Below are positions 46,835 to 56,678 of a stretch of 64,000 nucleotides of DNA, in pieces. The stretch spans positions 72,387 to 136,386 of the forward strand of contig NZ_KB233222.1 of assembly GCF_000314855.2 (NCBI RefSeq), given 5' to 3'. The stretch is from Providencia burhodogranariea DSM 19968 (GTDB lineage: Bacteria; Pseudomonadota; Gammaproteobacteria; Enterobacterales; Enterobacteriaceae). The position numbers were made by a program, and so were the translations under genes. The notes under the pieces were generated by a model. That model was not told the origin of the DNA. It saw only the letters and a list, made by a program, of their open reading frames with translations, and ran no database searches. The number at the start of each line of letters is the position of its first letter. The first letter of the stretch is position 1.

Positions 46835-47031
46835 AATGCTTCTCCTACACACGCAAATTTCACAAAAACCCCAAAGGGGAAAAATTAAGGCCGCTATAAA
46901 TAGCAGAAGTAGGCTCTCTTGGCAATCGTTCATGCAATGAGTTTTGTAACGCTGTGAAGGTGCGCGTGTTTATTCCTTTTTAAGCCCCCAGAACTCATGC
47001 GTCCTCGCTTTAGGAAGCGATCAAACCATTA

Positions 47032-47763
47032 TTATTTGAAACTTGTAAATTTAATCCTTTTACCCAATGACAATTTTTTTTCAGTTATATCAATTTGATA
47101 ACAGATAACTTCGACGCCATTTTCGATGGCTTCATCTAACAGATTAGCATATTCCTTATCAATATGAGCTGCCGCTGAAACTTCGAAAATACCCGTATGT
47201 AAAACTGCAAACAACAGTATGGCCTTTTTTCCTTCTTTAGCAATTATTGTTAACTCACGTAAATGCTTTTGACCTCGCTCGGTGACTGTATCAGGGAAAT
47301 AGCCATGATTCTTCTCTAGTAAAGTCACTGATTTTACTTCAATAAAGCAATCTGGTAGGTCACAACTGGATAAAAAAAAGTCAATGCGACTATTTTCTGA
47401 GCCATATTTAACTTCTGGTTTAATAATATTGTATTCAGACAATTCTGGAATGTGTTTTTGTGATAATGCTTCGGCAATCACCTGATTGGCTCGCAATGTA
47501 TTGATACAAATTAGGTGGTTTTGTAATGTTTGAGTGATTTCCCAACTGTGTGGGTATTTTCGTTTTGTATTATTAGATGTTGAATACCAAATTTTATCGC
47601 CGGGAGTTGCACAGCCTGTCATTGCACCTGTATTTGCACAATGAATTGTCATCACATCGCCTTCTGGTGTCATGACATCCGCTAAAAAGCGTTTATAGCG
47701 TTTAATCAGTGTGGCTGGTTGTAATGGGGGGAATAAACTCCATGGGATCTCCGTAATAGGCAT
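47032..47763 (-). CDS. sfsA: SfsA, DNA-binding/nuclease-like protein with disturbed 5' end
   Basis: SfsA (sugar fermentation stimulation) has an OB-fold plus a PD-(D/E)XK-like domain. Here [48 protein letters not shown] and [14 protein letters not shown] match E. coli SfsA. The standard start should be the ATG at 47743 (MEF-PPLQ) with GGAG five bases upstream. In this sequence, however, a run of six C after ATGGAGTTTATT puts that ATG out of frame. With five C it would read [12 protein letters not shown]. The annotated frame starts at ATG 47763 with no good ribosome site. This is either an extra base in a homopolymer (sequencing error or true mutation) or a changed start. Confidence 0.85.
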   Translation of the reverse strand: MPITEIPWSLFPPLQPATLIKRYKRFLADVMTPEGDVMTIHCANTGAMTGCATPGDKIWYSTSNNTKRKYPHSWEITQTLQNHLICINTLRANQVIAEALSQKHIPELSEYNIIKPEVKYGSENSRIDFFLSSCDLPDCFIEVKSVTLLEKNHGYFPDTVTERGQKHLRELTIIAKEGKKAILLFAVLHTGIFEVSAAAHIDKEYANLLDEAIENGVEVICYQIDITEKKLSLGKRIKFTSFK

Positions 47764-47831
47764 CCAGAAAATAATTGGCAATGCTACAATGTTTGCCAGC
47801 AAAAGTTAAACATCATGGAGCTATTATCCAC

Positions 47832-50282
47832 GTGCTACCCATTTATGACGTTAGTGATTCCTTACTTACTGCTTTGAAACAATCATCACAAATATTGCTA
47901 CATGCCCCAACAGGTGCTGGAAAATCAACCGTTTTACCGCTGCTAATTTTGGAAAGTGGTATTATTAATGGGCGCATTATTATGTTGGAGCCTCGCCGTA
48001 TTGCTGCACGCAGTGTGGCAACCCGACTTGCTCAGCAGTTGGGTGAAGAGGTAGGCCAAACAGTAGGATTGCGCATGCGCTCAGAAAGCCGAACAAGCGC
48101 AAAAACTCGAATTGAAGTTGTTACCGAGGGCGTTTTGACGCGTATGCTACAACATGACCCTATGTTAGAAGGCATTGGTCTTGTTATTCTGGATGAATTT
48201 CATGAACGAAGCTTACAAGCTGATTTAGGCCTTGCGCTATTGTTAGATGCACAACAAGGGCTGCGAGATGATATAAGGATTTTGGTCATGTCGGCGACAT
48301 TAGATGACCAAGGACTCAGCAAATTGTTTCCTGATGCACCTATTATTACCTCACAAGGTCGCGCCTACCCCGTTATACGGCATTTTCAGTCGATTAATCC
48401 TAATAAATTATTTCATAAAGAAGTCGCAAATGCGGTTTGGCAGTTACTTCAACAAGAGAGTGGCAGTTTATTATTATTTCTTCCTGGTGTTGGGGAAATA
48501 GAAAAAACGCTTACGGAATTGGCTCAGAAGGTTAGTGAGGACATACTTTTATGTCCCATGTATGGAGCACTCTCAATAAAAGAACAGCAACAAGCTATAC
48601 AGCCTGCTCCAGAAGGAAAACGCAAAGTGGTGCTCGCCACTAATATTGCGGAAACGAGTTTGACGATTGAAGGGATCAGATTAGTCGTCGACAGTGGCTT
48701 TGAACGTGTTGGGTTATTTAACCCAAGAACAGGGCTAACAAAGTTGGTCAAGCAGCGTATCAGCCAAGCATCTATGGTGCAGCGTGCTGGTCGTGCAGGG
48801 CGTTTAGAAGCGGGGGTTTGTTGGCATCTATTTAGTCAGGAACAGGCGCAACGTGCTGCACAATTTAGCGAAGCTGAAATATTACACAGTGATTTAAGTT
48901 CGTTATGGTTATCTTTGCTGCAATGGGGCTGTCATGAGGTAACACAATTATCATGGCTAGATCTGCCACCACAGGCGGCTATTGCTGCAGCAAAAGGTTT
49001 ACTTAGCCAGTTGGGTGCAATTGATAAGCAAGGGCAGCTAACTGCAATCGGTCGAGGAATGGCGGAGTCAGGTAGCTCTGTGCGTACAGCTGCCGTGTTA
49101 AATAAAGCACATCAAAGCAATAATAAAGAAGTGATCAAACTTGCCGCTTTATTAGTCGCAATATTAGAAGAACCTCCTCGCCGTTCAGGCAGCGATATTT
49201 ATCATTATTTAGAAAAGCCTACAGAGAATTGGTGTAAGCGTGCATCTATATTAAGTGGGCAAAAAATCACTGTAGCAATAGGCAAGAATGCGACATTAAT
49301 AAGTGAGTGGTTACCTACGTTATTAGCCGCAGGATTTCCCGATCGTATCGCCAAAAATCGTGATAATCAGTACCGGTATCAACTCGCTAGTGGATTAGGT
49401 TCTTCTTTGGACGAATCCGATATGTTGTCGGGAACACAATGGTTGATAGCACCAATACTCTGGCAACCGGAATCGTCTGCTGATGCAAAAATAACTCTTG
49501 CATTGCCTATCGATATTGACCAGCTACGAACGAGTTGTCCTGAATTATTTTCTCCGCAAGAAACCGTCGAATGGGACGAACTAAAGGGCACATTGAATGC
49601 TTGGCGGCGGCTACAATGTGGGCAACTGGTTATACAATCAGAAAGATTGACTAACCCCGATAAAAAACAGATTAAATACGCATTACTGAACTGGTTACGT
49701 CAAAATGGTTTAGAAAGTTTGGATTGGAATCAATCAGTAGAACAATTACGCATTCGTTGCCAACTAGCACAACAGTGGTTTCCAGAGGTGTTATTGCCAA
49801 ATATTGATGATGAGTCTCTCTTAGCCTCTTTAGATGTTTGGTTAGCACCTTATCTTGATGGCATCACTCACCGTAAGCAGCTTCAGGCTATCAATTTAGG
49901 TGAACTTCTCTCTTATCGCTTGGATTGGCAACAGAAAAAATGGCTAGATAATACCTTGCCAACGCGTTATTTGGCTGAGTCAGGTAAAGATGTGAGTATT
50001 CACTATTTTTTAGATAAACCACCACAAATCGACATTCGAATGCAAGAGATGTATGGGCAAAGCGCAAACCCGACAGTCGCTAATGGCAAGATAGTGGTGA
50101 CGTTATCTTTATTATCACCTGCAATGCGTCCATTGCAGATAACCCAAGACCTAGGGGCATTTTGGCAAGGCAGTTATCGCGAAATACAGAAAGAGATGAA
50201 AGGGCGTTATCCAAAACATTTATGGCCAGATGATCCGGTAAACACGCAACCAACCAGTAAGACTAAAAAAGCCATGATGTAG
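47832..50282 (+). CDS. hrpB: ATP-dependent RNA helicase-like HrpB (DEAH family)
   Basis: A DEAH-box helicase of about 816 residues (E. coli 809-824) with no settled cellular target. Walker A is APTGAGKST, motif II DEFH, motif III MSATL, motif V LATNIAETSLTIEGI, and motif VI QRAGRAGR. The winged-helix, ratchet and HrpB-specific C-terminal domain end in EMKGRYPKHLWPDDP. The start is uncertain: GTG 47832 (VLPIYDV) aligns with the E. coli N-terminus and has GGAG 11 bases upstream, while a TTG at 47775 extends the frame. It is divergent from sfsA and precedes mrcB by 330 bases. Confidence 0.92.
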   Translation: MLPIYDVSDSLLTALKQSSQILLHAPTGAGKSTVLPLLILESGIINGRIIMLEPRRIAARSVATRLAQQLGEEVGQTVGLRMRSESRTSAKTRIEVVTEGVLTRMLQHDPMLEGIGLVILDEFHERSLQADLGLALLLDAQQGLRDDIRILVMSATLDDQGLSKLFPDAPIITSQGRAYPVIRHFQSINPNKLFHKEVANAVWQLLQQESGSLLLFLPGVGEIEKTLTELAQKVSEDILLCPMYGALSIKEQQQAIQPAPEGKRKVVLATNIAETSLTIEGIRLVVDSGFERVGLFNPRTGLTKLVKQRISQASMVQRAGRAGRLEAGVCWHLFSQEQAQRAAQFSEAEILHSDLSSLWLSLLQWGCHEVTQLSWLDLPPQAAIAAAKGLLSQLGAIDKQGQLTAIGRGMAESGSSVRTAAVLNKAHQSNNKEVIKLAALLVAILEEPPRRSGSDIYHYLEKPTENWCKRASILSGQKITVAIGKNATLISEWLPTLLAAGFPDRIAKNRDNQYRYQLASGLGSSLDESDMLSGTQWLIAPILWQPESSADAKITLALPIDIDQLRTSCPELFSPQETVEWDELKGTLNAWRRLQCGQLVIQSERLTNPDKKQIKYALLNWLRQNGLESLDWNQSVEQLRIRCQLAQQWFPEVLLPNIDDESLLASLDVWLAPYLDGITHRKQLQAINLGELLSYRLDWQQKKWLDNTLPTRYLAESGKDVSIHYFLDKPPQIDIRMQEMYGQSANPTVANGKIVVTLSLLSPAMRPLQITQDLGAFWQGSYREIQKEMKGRYPKHLWPDDPVNTQPTSKTKKAMM

Positions 50283-50612
50283 AAATATGCATCAATCTAA
50301 AACTCAATATGTAATTGAAACAACTATACGAGTGGCTTTGCAAGAAATGGGAATTATTTTATGTATAGGTGCGAAATGAGTTCGTTTTATGTTCTAATAG
50401 CCGCCAACAATCGGAGCCATAGAAGTTGCTCATTTAAGGTAATAAAATGTAATTAAGAGCTTTCTTCTGGGAATTGTTGGCTATTTTAAGCCAAAATCAA
50501 GGCTATGAAGGTGTTGTTGACTTTTAAGGTTGTTTTTTGAGTGAAATAGCAACTGTAATAGGCTAACAAACCTAAATGATCAAATTAAGAATTTAGGTGA
50601 TATGGAGCGACC
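50283..50612 (+). other. hrpB-mrcB intergenic region with long-range inverted repeat
   Basis: The gap contains ATAGCCGCCAACAAT (50397-50411) and its partner ATTGTTGGCTAT (50473-50484), separated by about 60 bases. Eleven or twelve pairs can form. It could be a leader structure of the mrcB message or the trace of a palindromic repeat. No small gene is seen. Confidence 0.45.
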
Positions 50613-53144
50613 ATGTCCGGTAAAGATTTAGAACCTATCGGTAGACGAAAAAAACCGTCTGCTCAAAAAAAACGGTCAGGCTCACGCCGTCGTGACCGCC
50701 GTGATGATTATGATGATGAAGAATTCTTTGACGATGATAATTTTAATGAGCAAAACCTCGATGATGAAGAGGATGAGCTAATGGCTAAAAAACGCCAATC
50801 AAACAATAATGGTAAAAAAAATCGTAAGCCAAAAAGTAAATGGCGCTGGTTTTGGCTGCTCTTCAAGCTGTTTATTGTCTTTGCGGTATTGCTTGGGGTT
50901 TATGCCTTCTATTTAAACCAACAAATCAAAGAACGGCTAGATGGTAAAGTGTGGGATTTACCTGCGGCGGTCTATGGGCGAATGGTTAACTTAGAACCAG
51001 GAATGGATTACAGCCAAGCTGAAATGGTTCGTCTACTCGAAGGTATGCAATACCGTAAAGTGACAAAAATCACCAGCTCTGGCGAATTCTCGGTGAAAGG
51101 AAATACGATTGAAATTTTACGTCGACCTTTCAACTTCCCTGATCAAAAAGAAGGGCAAATCCTCGCTCGCATGGAGTTTGATAACGGGGTTTTAAATAAG
51201 ATTGAGAACATGGAAAATGGGCGCTCATTCGGCTTTTTCCGTTTAGATCCTAAGCTCATCACGATGATGCAGTCAGCGAACAATGAACAGCGTCTGGTGT
51301 TACCTCTGACTGATTTCCCTGAATCATTAGTAAAAATCTTATTAGAAACAGAAGACCGTAACTTTTATGAACATGATGGTGTTAGCCTATATTCTATCGG
51401 TCGTGCTGTGGTTGCTAACGTGTCGGCAGGTAAATCTGTTCAAGGCGGAAGTACCTTAACTCAACAGTTAGTGAAAAATCTGTTTTTGACCAACGAGCGT
51501 ACGTTAAGTCGTAAAGTTAACGAAGCCATTATGGCTATCTTGTTGGATTACAGTTATGGCAAACAACGTATTCTTGAGTTGTATCTCAATGAGGTTTATT
51601 TAGGGCAAAACGGTAATGATGAAATTCGTGGTTTTCCATTAGCCAGTTTGTACTATTTTGGACGCCCAATTAACGAATTGAGCCTCGACCAACAAGCATT
51701 ATTAGTCGGTATGGTGCAAGGTGCATCTACTTATAATCCATGGACTAAGCCTGAAAATGCGACCAAACGTCGTAATATCGTGTTGAAAATACTTGAAACA
51801 CGGAATGTTATCGACAAAGAAATGTATGAAGTACTGAGTGCACGACCTCTAGGTGTGAAAAACAAAGAAGGCTTAGTTGCTTCTCAGCCTGCCTTTATGC
51901 AAATGGTACGTCAGGAATTAAATGAAAAACTGGGTGATAAAGTTAAAGACTTATCTGGAGCTAAAGTCTTTACTACGTTAGACCCTGTTGCACAAACAGC
52001 CGCAGAAACAGCGATTGAAACTGGTGTTGCTCAACTTCGCAAAGATCGTAAATTGAATGATATTGAAGGTGCGATGGTCGTCGTTGATCGCATCAACGGT
52101 GAAGTAAGAGCAATGGTTGGCGGTTCTCAAACACAATATTCTGGATTTAACCGTGCGCTCAATGCGCGTCGTAGCATTGGTTCATTGGCGAAACCGCCCG
52201 TTTATTTAGCGGCATTGAACGAGCCTGATCGTTTCCGTTTAAATACGTGGTTAAAAGATGAACCACTGACTGTCAAAGTTGGCAATCAAACGTGGAGCCC
52301 AAGAAACTACAGCCGTAATTTTACTGGCGGTATGTTGCTGGTGGATGCGTTAGCTAAATCGCAAAACGTTCCTACTGTTAATTTAGGGTTAGAAGTCGGG
52401 CTAGATCAAGTTCTCAATATCTTCGTTCGCCTAGGTGCACCAGCGACTGCAATGGAAAAAGTGCCAGCAATGCTATTAGGTGCAGTTAACTTAACACCAG
52501 CGGAAGTGGCTCAGGTTTATCAAACCATTGGTGGTAATGGTAACCGAGCAAAACTATCTGCGCTGCGTTCAGTCATTGATGGTGATGGAAGTGAAATTTA
52601 TCAAAGCTATCCATCCGCAGAGAGGGCTATTCCGTCACAAGCAGCTTATCTCACCTTATATGGTATGCAGCAAGTTGTTCAGCAAGGAACAGGGCGAGTT
52701 TTATTGTCGAAATACAGTAAATATAACCTTGCAGGGAAAACGGGTACGACTAATGATTTGATAGATAGCTGGTATGCCGGAATTGATGGTAAAGAAGTGG
52801 CAATTGTGTGGATTGGTCGCGATAACAACGGCCCTACACAATTGACTGGAGCAACAGGTGCTTTGAAAGTGTATCAACGCTACTTAGATAACCAAGCACC
52901 ATTAGCCTTGAATAACCGTCAACCTGAAGGCATTGTTGATATGAAAGTGATGCCTGATGGGCAATTCAACTGCTCAGATTTTGGTGGTGGGCGAACATTA
53001 CCAATCTGGACTGATAATCCAGAAAGCTTATGCCAATCATCTGCTAATCAAAGCCCAACGTGGGATTTAAATAATAATTCCGAACCTGAGTCTAAGGATG
53101 ATGCTCCGGAGTGGGTTAAAGATATGTTTGGGAGTAAGAATTAA
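50613..53144 (+). CDS. mrcB: Penicillin-binding protein 1B
   Basis: PBP1B is the bifunctional peptidoglycan polymerase (transglycosylase and transpeptidase) of the inner membrane. The 843-residue protein has an Arg/Lys- and Asp-rich cytoplasmic tail (1-75) and one transmembrane helix (about 77-99). A UB2H domain (about 110-205) follows, which in E. coli binds LpoB. The transglycosylase has Glu247 in TEDRNFYEHDG. The transpeptidase has Ser524 in SLAK and a KTGTT motif at about residue 708. An internal ATG at about codon 57 (MAKKRQ) could give a shorter form, like the gamma form of E. coli. The fhu operon that follows in E. coli is absent; a repeat and MITE come instead. Confidence 0.96.
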   Translation: MSGKDLEPIGRRKKPSAQKKRSGSRRRDRRDDYDDEEFFDDDNFNEQNLDDEEDELMAKKRQSNNNGKKNRKPKSKWRWFWLLFKLFIVFAVLLGVYAFYLNQQIKERLDGKVWDLPAAVYGRMVNLEPGMDYSQAEMVRLLEGMQYRKVTKITSSGEFSVKGNTIEILRRPFNFPDQKEGQILARMEFDNGVLNKIENMENGRSFGFFRLDPKLITMMQSANNEQRLVLPLTDFPESLVKILLETEDRNFYEHDGVSLYSIGRAVVANVSAGKSVQGGSTLTQQLVKNLFLTNERTLSRKVNEAIMAILLDYSYGKQRILELYLNEVYLGQNGNDEIRGFPLASLYYFGRPINELSLDQQALLVGMVQGASTYNPWTKPENATKRRNIVLKILETRNVIDKEMYEVLSARPLGVKNKEGLVASQPAFMQMVRQELNEKLGDKVKDLSGAKVFTTLDPVAQTAAETAIETGVAQLRKDRKLNDIEGAMVVVDRINGEVRAMVGGSQTQYSGFNRALNARRSIGSLAKPPVYLAALNEPDRFRLNTWLKDEPLTVKVGNQTWSPRNYSRNFTGGMLLVDALAKSQNVPTVNLGLEVGLDQVLNIFVRLGAPATAMEKVPAMLLGAVNLTPAEVAQVYQTIGGNGNRAKLSALRSVIDGDGSEIYQSYPSAERAIPSQAAYLTLYGMQQVVQQGTGRVLLSKYSKYNLAGKTGTTNDLIDSWYAGIDGKEVAIVWIGRDNNGPTQLTGATGALKVYQRYLDNQAPLALNNRQPEGIVDMKVMPDGQFNCSDFGGGRTLPIWTDNPESLCQSSANQSPTWDLNNNSEPESKDDAPEWVKDMFGSKN

Positions 53145-53153
53145 TCTGACACC

Positions 53154-53240
53154 GGTCATGCATTAAGCTGTATCCTTGTTGGCTTAATTGATAAACAGCC
53201 CCTAGTCACATACTTTTGTATGTTCTAGGGGCTGTTTATC
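53154..53240. repeat. Palindromic repeat fused to MITE end
   Basis: Ten bases after the mrcB stop a left arm (GGTCATGCATTAAGCTGTATC, then CTTGTTGGC) matches the family at 30786. It is followed by a 51-base hairpin (53190-53240). GATAAACAGCCCCTAG pairs perfectly with CTAGGGGCTGTTTATC around ACATACTTTTGTATGT, the palindromic centre of the family. The outer stem is the MITE terminus present in inverted orientation on both sides. It is a chimera of the two repeat families. Confidence 0.75.
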
Positions 53241-53485
53241 TTTGAAGAACAGTTTTCTTTGAAGGTTAATTTTTATTCTATTTGCGCGTATTTTAAGCAA
53301 GGTTAGTGAACTAGGCAAGAGTCGGTCAACATAGAGAAAATCCCGTTTAATCGAACCCGAAGGGCGCTTTTCATTTAGGGTTTTTGGTGATGTTTTTTTA
53401 GACCCCTAAGTACGTGATATGATTATATTGCTGTTATTTAAACCGATTGGTGCGGTAAAAATCAGCAATAAAGATAAACAACCCC
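53228..53485. mobile_element. MITE copy 2 (258 bp)
   Basis: The left end GGGGCTGTTTATCTTTGAAG and the right end AAAGATAAACAACCCC (one mismatch) match copy 1 at 26599-26874, as do long internal blocks. It lacks a short stretch around the GAGTGGCTCGCC region of copy 1 and has an extra partial duplication near the left end (TTCTTTGAAGG). There is no coding capacity. Its left end is merged with the palindromic repeat after mrcB. Confidence 0.85.
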
Positions 53486-54200
53486 TGGGGTTTCGTTTAT
53501 TTGTCACATAGAAACAAGTTGAATTATTTTGAATAGAAATAGCAAATGAAATGACATTTTTCTACGAAGTTAGTTTTGGAATTATTCACGTAGTCTTATT
53601 CTATTAATAAGATAGGCATGCATCTAATCCAGATAATTTGACCATCTTGGCACTTATCGAATTAGCGATTAAAAAAGAAGGAATCCGGATACGGTTTTGG
53701 GGGGCTATATTGAAATTGAAGCGCAAGTACATAGCATCATCTCTCTGCAAGAGGATGTTGACGTGAGTGTGCTTAATCCATGCCACAGAACTATGCAGAT
53801 ATAGAAACTCGCAGAACGTATTATAGGATGTTAGGTTGAATGACATTCAGGTTTCAGGTTTGGATGTGGCGCTTTAGTGGCATGTCGCGAGTTACGGGAT
53901 GAACAATTGGCCCTGTCATTGATCAATAATTGGTTACAGACGCTCTCACGTCAGGGAATATAGATAGCGCAAAATAATTATTACTGCGCTATCAAATGGT
54001 GAAATGGATTTGGCACTGTATGGCTAAGTTTGGTGTTAAAGCTCATCAATAAAGTTAAATCTTGATTTATTCGACCATGCAAAAATATAGGAGAAACAGA
54101 CAAGCTACTGTACTGAAAGTGTTCTCCACGCAGAGCCTATAACTCTAAATCGCGAAACGTGGTTTAGGCTCAGTTCATTGAAGTGGGAACCTTCGCTCTT
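53486..54200. other. Probable decayed coding region, unidentified
   Basis: No intact gene is present. Short open stretches on the top strand look protein-like: ELAIKKEGIRIRFWGAIL at about 53661-53714, and ELRDEQLALSLINNWLQTLS at about 53891-53950. They are in different contexts and are broken by stops. An 80-residue bottom-strand frame (53604-53846) has no recognisable features. I take this as remnants of one or two lost genes between mrcB and hemL; the family could not be named. Confidence 0.4.
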
Positions 54201-55508
54201 TTAGGACTTAGAGTCGTTAGCAAGGCTTTTTAGCAAGCTGGCTTGGATGATTTTAGCTAGTTTTTGATGTGATAGTGTCGTTGGATGCAAAACATCCCAA
54301 AACATAAATTTACCATTAGCCTTTTTACAATCTGATTTAACATTGTGTGCTTTCAAAAATGAAAGACGACTATTACTCATATCTAAGCAAGCATCTGTAG
54401 TATTTACAAATTCGGGGTCTGCTAATATTGAAGCGAATGCAGAATGAAGATCAACCTCAATCCAATGGATATCTGGATATTTTATTCTCAATTCACTTAT
54501 CAAAATAGGCAGTTGTTCATTAAGTAAATCAATGTTTCTCCTCATATTTTCTTTTTTGCTTGGATTCCAGCTTTTGGTCATAGGTGCAATCAATAAATCA
54601 GGTATATTCATTATTACAATTTTTTTTGCCCCGGTGTTAGCTAATATAGGTAACTGCTTATTATAATTATCAAGAACATCCTTTGCTGTTTTTCCACCAG
54701 AAAGGAGATCATTAATCCCAAATGATGCTACAAAGAGTGTCTGTGAAATATCATAATCATGTGATTTATTTGAATACTTAATGAATGATTCTAATTGTGA
54801 CGATAGACCTGGGAAGATGATCTTGTCTCCGCTTTCTGCGTTCCCTGTAGCCCAAACATAAGCAGGTAAGTCAAAGGCATCGGTCAGGTATTCGTGCCAA
54901 AGTTTACCGTTTGAAAAATGACCTAAAAACCAAGAATTATGATTAGGTACAATTCTTTGAGTGACATTATAAACATTAATAATGTCTGATAAGCTATCTC
55001 CGAAAATCACCATTCTATCAAATTGCGCATACCCAATTGATTGTTTCGGGATATTCTTTCCTTCACTCCAAAAATTATAGTAGTAAGGTAAGTATTGGTT
55101 TGATGCATAAGGAAGAATGATATTCGATGTTATATTTTTTTGTTTGAGAGTTGACTGGCAAATATCTTTTAATTCTTGGTAAGCTGCCTTGGTGTAAAAC
55201 ATATTAGTGAGAATCTTCCCATTATACCAATGGCCATAAATCTTAGCGTATTCCTTGGGGGATGAAGGGTTTCTACCCCATGCCCATGAAGAGGCAACCT
55301 GTGTGTCATCATCAATTGATTTTTTATACACGCATTTTAGGTAAGCAGATGTCTCTGACCTAATATTATTACTCTGTTGAGGATCGGGTAAAAATTGAGG
55401 CGGTTCAATCGCTGTCCAGTTAATAGATTGGTTTTCAGAAGATGCGGGTAAACAATGAAACATGATATATGAAAGTAAAATAGTGCAAATAATATTTTTT
55501 TTGATCAA
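54201..55508 (-). CDS. Thermolabile-hemolysin-like GDSL lipase, secreted
   Basis: A 435-residue SGNH/GDSL esterase resembling Vibrio thermolabile hemolysin (lecithin-dependent, phospholipase A type). The N-terminal domain (about 40-140) has ASSWAWGRNPSS and GHWYNGKILTNMFYTKAAYQ. The catalytic domain has block I VIFGDSLSD, then WFLGHFSNGKLWHEYLTD, block III FGINDLLSGG, and the Asp-His pair of DVLHPTTLSH. TTG at 55508 is chosen as start: GGGAG lies seven bases before it, and it begins a clean signal peptide (IKKNIICTILLSYIMF). The upstream ATG at 55562 would bury that signal. It is a monocistronic accessory gene where fhuACDB lies in E. coli; a role in membrane damage or lipid use is inferred. 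Confidence 0.82.
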   Translation of the reverse strand: MIKKNIICTILLSYIMFHCLPASSENQSINWTAIEPPQFLPDPQQSNNIRSETSAYLKCVYKKSIDDDTQVASSWAWGRNPSSPKEYAKIYGHWYNGKILTNMFYTKAAYQELKDICQSTLKQKNITSNIILPYASNQYLPYYYNFWSEGKNIPKQSIGYAQFDRMVIFGDSLSDIINVYNVTQRIVPNHNSWFLGHFSNGKLWHEYLTDAFDLPAYVWATGNAESGDKIIFPGLSSQLESFIKYSNKSHDYDISQTLFVASFGINDLLSGGKTAKDVLDNYNKQLPILANTGAKKIVIMNIPDLLIAPMTKSWNPSKKENMRRNIDLLNEQLPILISELRIKYPDIHWIEVDLHSAFASILADPEFVNTTDACLDMSNSRLSFLKAHNVKSDCKKANGKFMFWDVLHPTTLSHQKLAKIIQASLLKSLANDSKS

Positions 55509-56678
55509 AATAAACTCCCTCTGTATTATAAGGTAATAATTCAAAATAGCGATAATATGCAATTGAATTTCTTTATGAAGACTGATTTTATTTGCTTTAA
55601 GTTTTCACTCGCAAATATTCAATCCCTTTCATTCCAATATTTAAATTTAAATAAAAGTTTGTCAATTTCATCTGATAATACAGATTTAAGTAATTTTCTT
55701 AGGGTTGGATTATAGGTCGATGTAAACTCATTTAATTATTATTAATATATTTTTAAAATAATAATAAAAATACGAATGTGTTAATGTGTGGATTTAATTG
55801 TAAATTTATTTTTTTATATTTAGTAATGTGTTTTTATTAAAATAAAGTGATTTAGAATGTTGAGTGAGCAGTAAAGTATTATCGGCAAGGAAATAGAGTG
55901 TGATTGAGTAGCTTTAATGATTGATTTAACTGAGTATCAACACTAACTAATCAGTTAGTGAAAAATTAATAGTTTGGATTGTAATGGATCCATATCATCA
56001 ATACTATTAGCGTTATTTTCATAAGAAATATGATTTTTTTGTTAAGATTGAACTTACGGAAAATACTGTCTTTACATCTGAATTATAATGATTCTCATAT
56101 CCATTGTGCCTATTATTTTTTTTGATACCATGAGTTAATAATAAATTCACTTATGAGTAATGGTCTATTTGTCGTTTATTTATGGTGTTTTGATGGAGAT
56201 TTTTTATATCAAAATGTTTGAGCTTATTAAATGAATAAATTATCAAAAATGCCAAGTAATAAGGAATATTACTACTAATTATTGTTTTTACTTTTAAAAG
56301 TGTAATTTACAGTTAGAAATGAAATGAATACCAGCTCTCTTGGGTTGTATATATTGATTCTTTCGTATTAACACAGAAAAAATATCGAGCAATGAATGAA
56401 TACGCAATCACAATGATTTTCATTCCTCTTGAGTAAAATAAAAATGCTGTCTATCACTTTTTCATCTGGATATTAAAATCTTATTCTACTGAAAGGTAGC
56501 TTAAGGCATTTAATACGAATTGCGAATGAAGATTTGTGCTTTTGCTCGTTTAATCGTTGAAGTTAAGTTGCTTCACGGTAAATTAAATATCGGACTAACG
56601 TTATAGCGTTAGCCCGATATAACCCAAAACGGCTCATAGCAGAGAATTGGGATAAGATATTGCTTGGCTTGTTGAGAA
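55509..56678. other. 1.1-kb AT-rich gap with Fur-box-like sites
   Basis: No coding frame is supported in this long, very AT-rich gap. Two sequences resemble weak Fur boxes: TATAATGATTCTCATATCC (56084-56102, 13 of 19 against the GATAATGATAATCATTATC consensus) and CACAATGATTTTCATTCCT (56409-56427, 12 of 19). They match no nearby iron gene. In E. coli the fhu operon sits between mrcB and hemL, so they may be leftovers, or chance in AT-rich DNA. A hemL terminator lies at 56587-56620. Confidence 0.4.
56587..56620 (-). terminator. hemL terminator
   Basis: ATATCGGACTAACG and CGTTAGCCCGATAT form a 14-base stem with one mismatch and a six-base loop. On the bottom strand it is followed by TTTAATTT, about 60 bases after the hemL stop. 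Confidence 0.7.

Noticed and set aside
53604-53846. 80-residue bottom-strand ORF as a gene
   Set aside because: No ribosome site, no recognised family, and the surrounding DNA looks decayed on the other strand.
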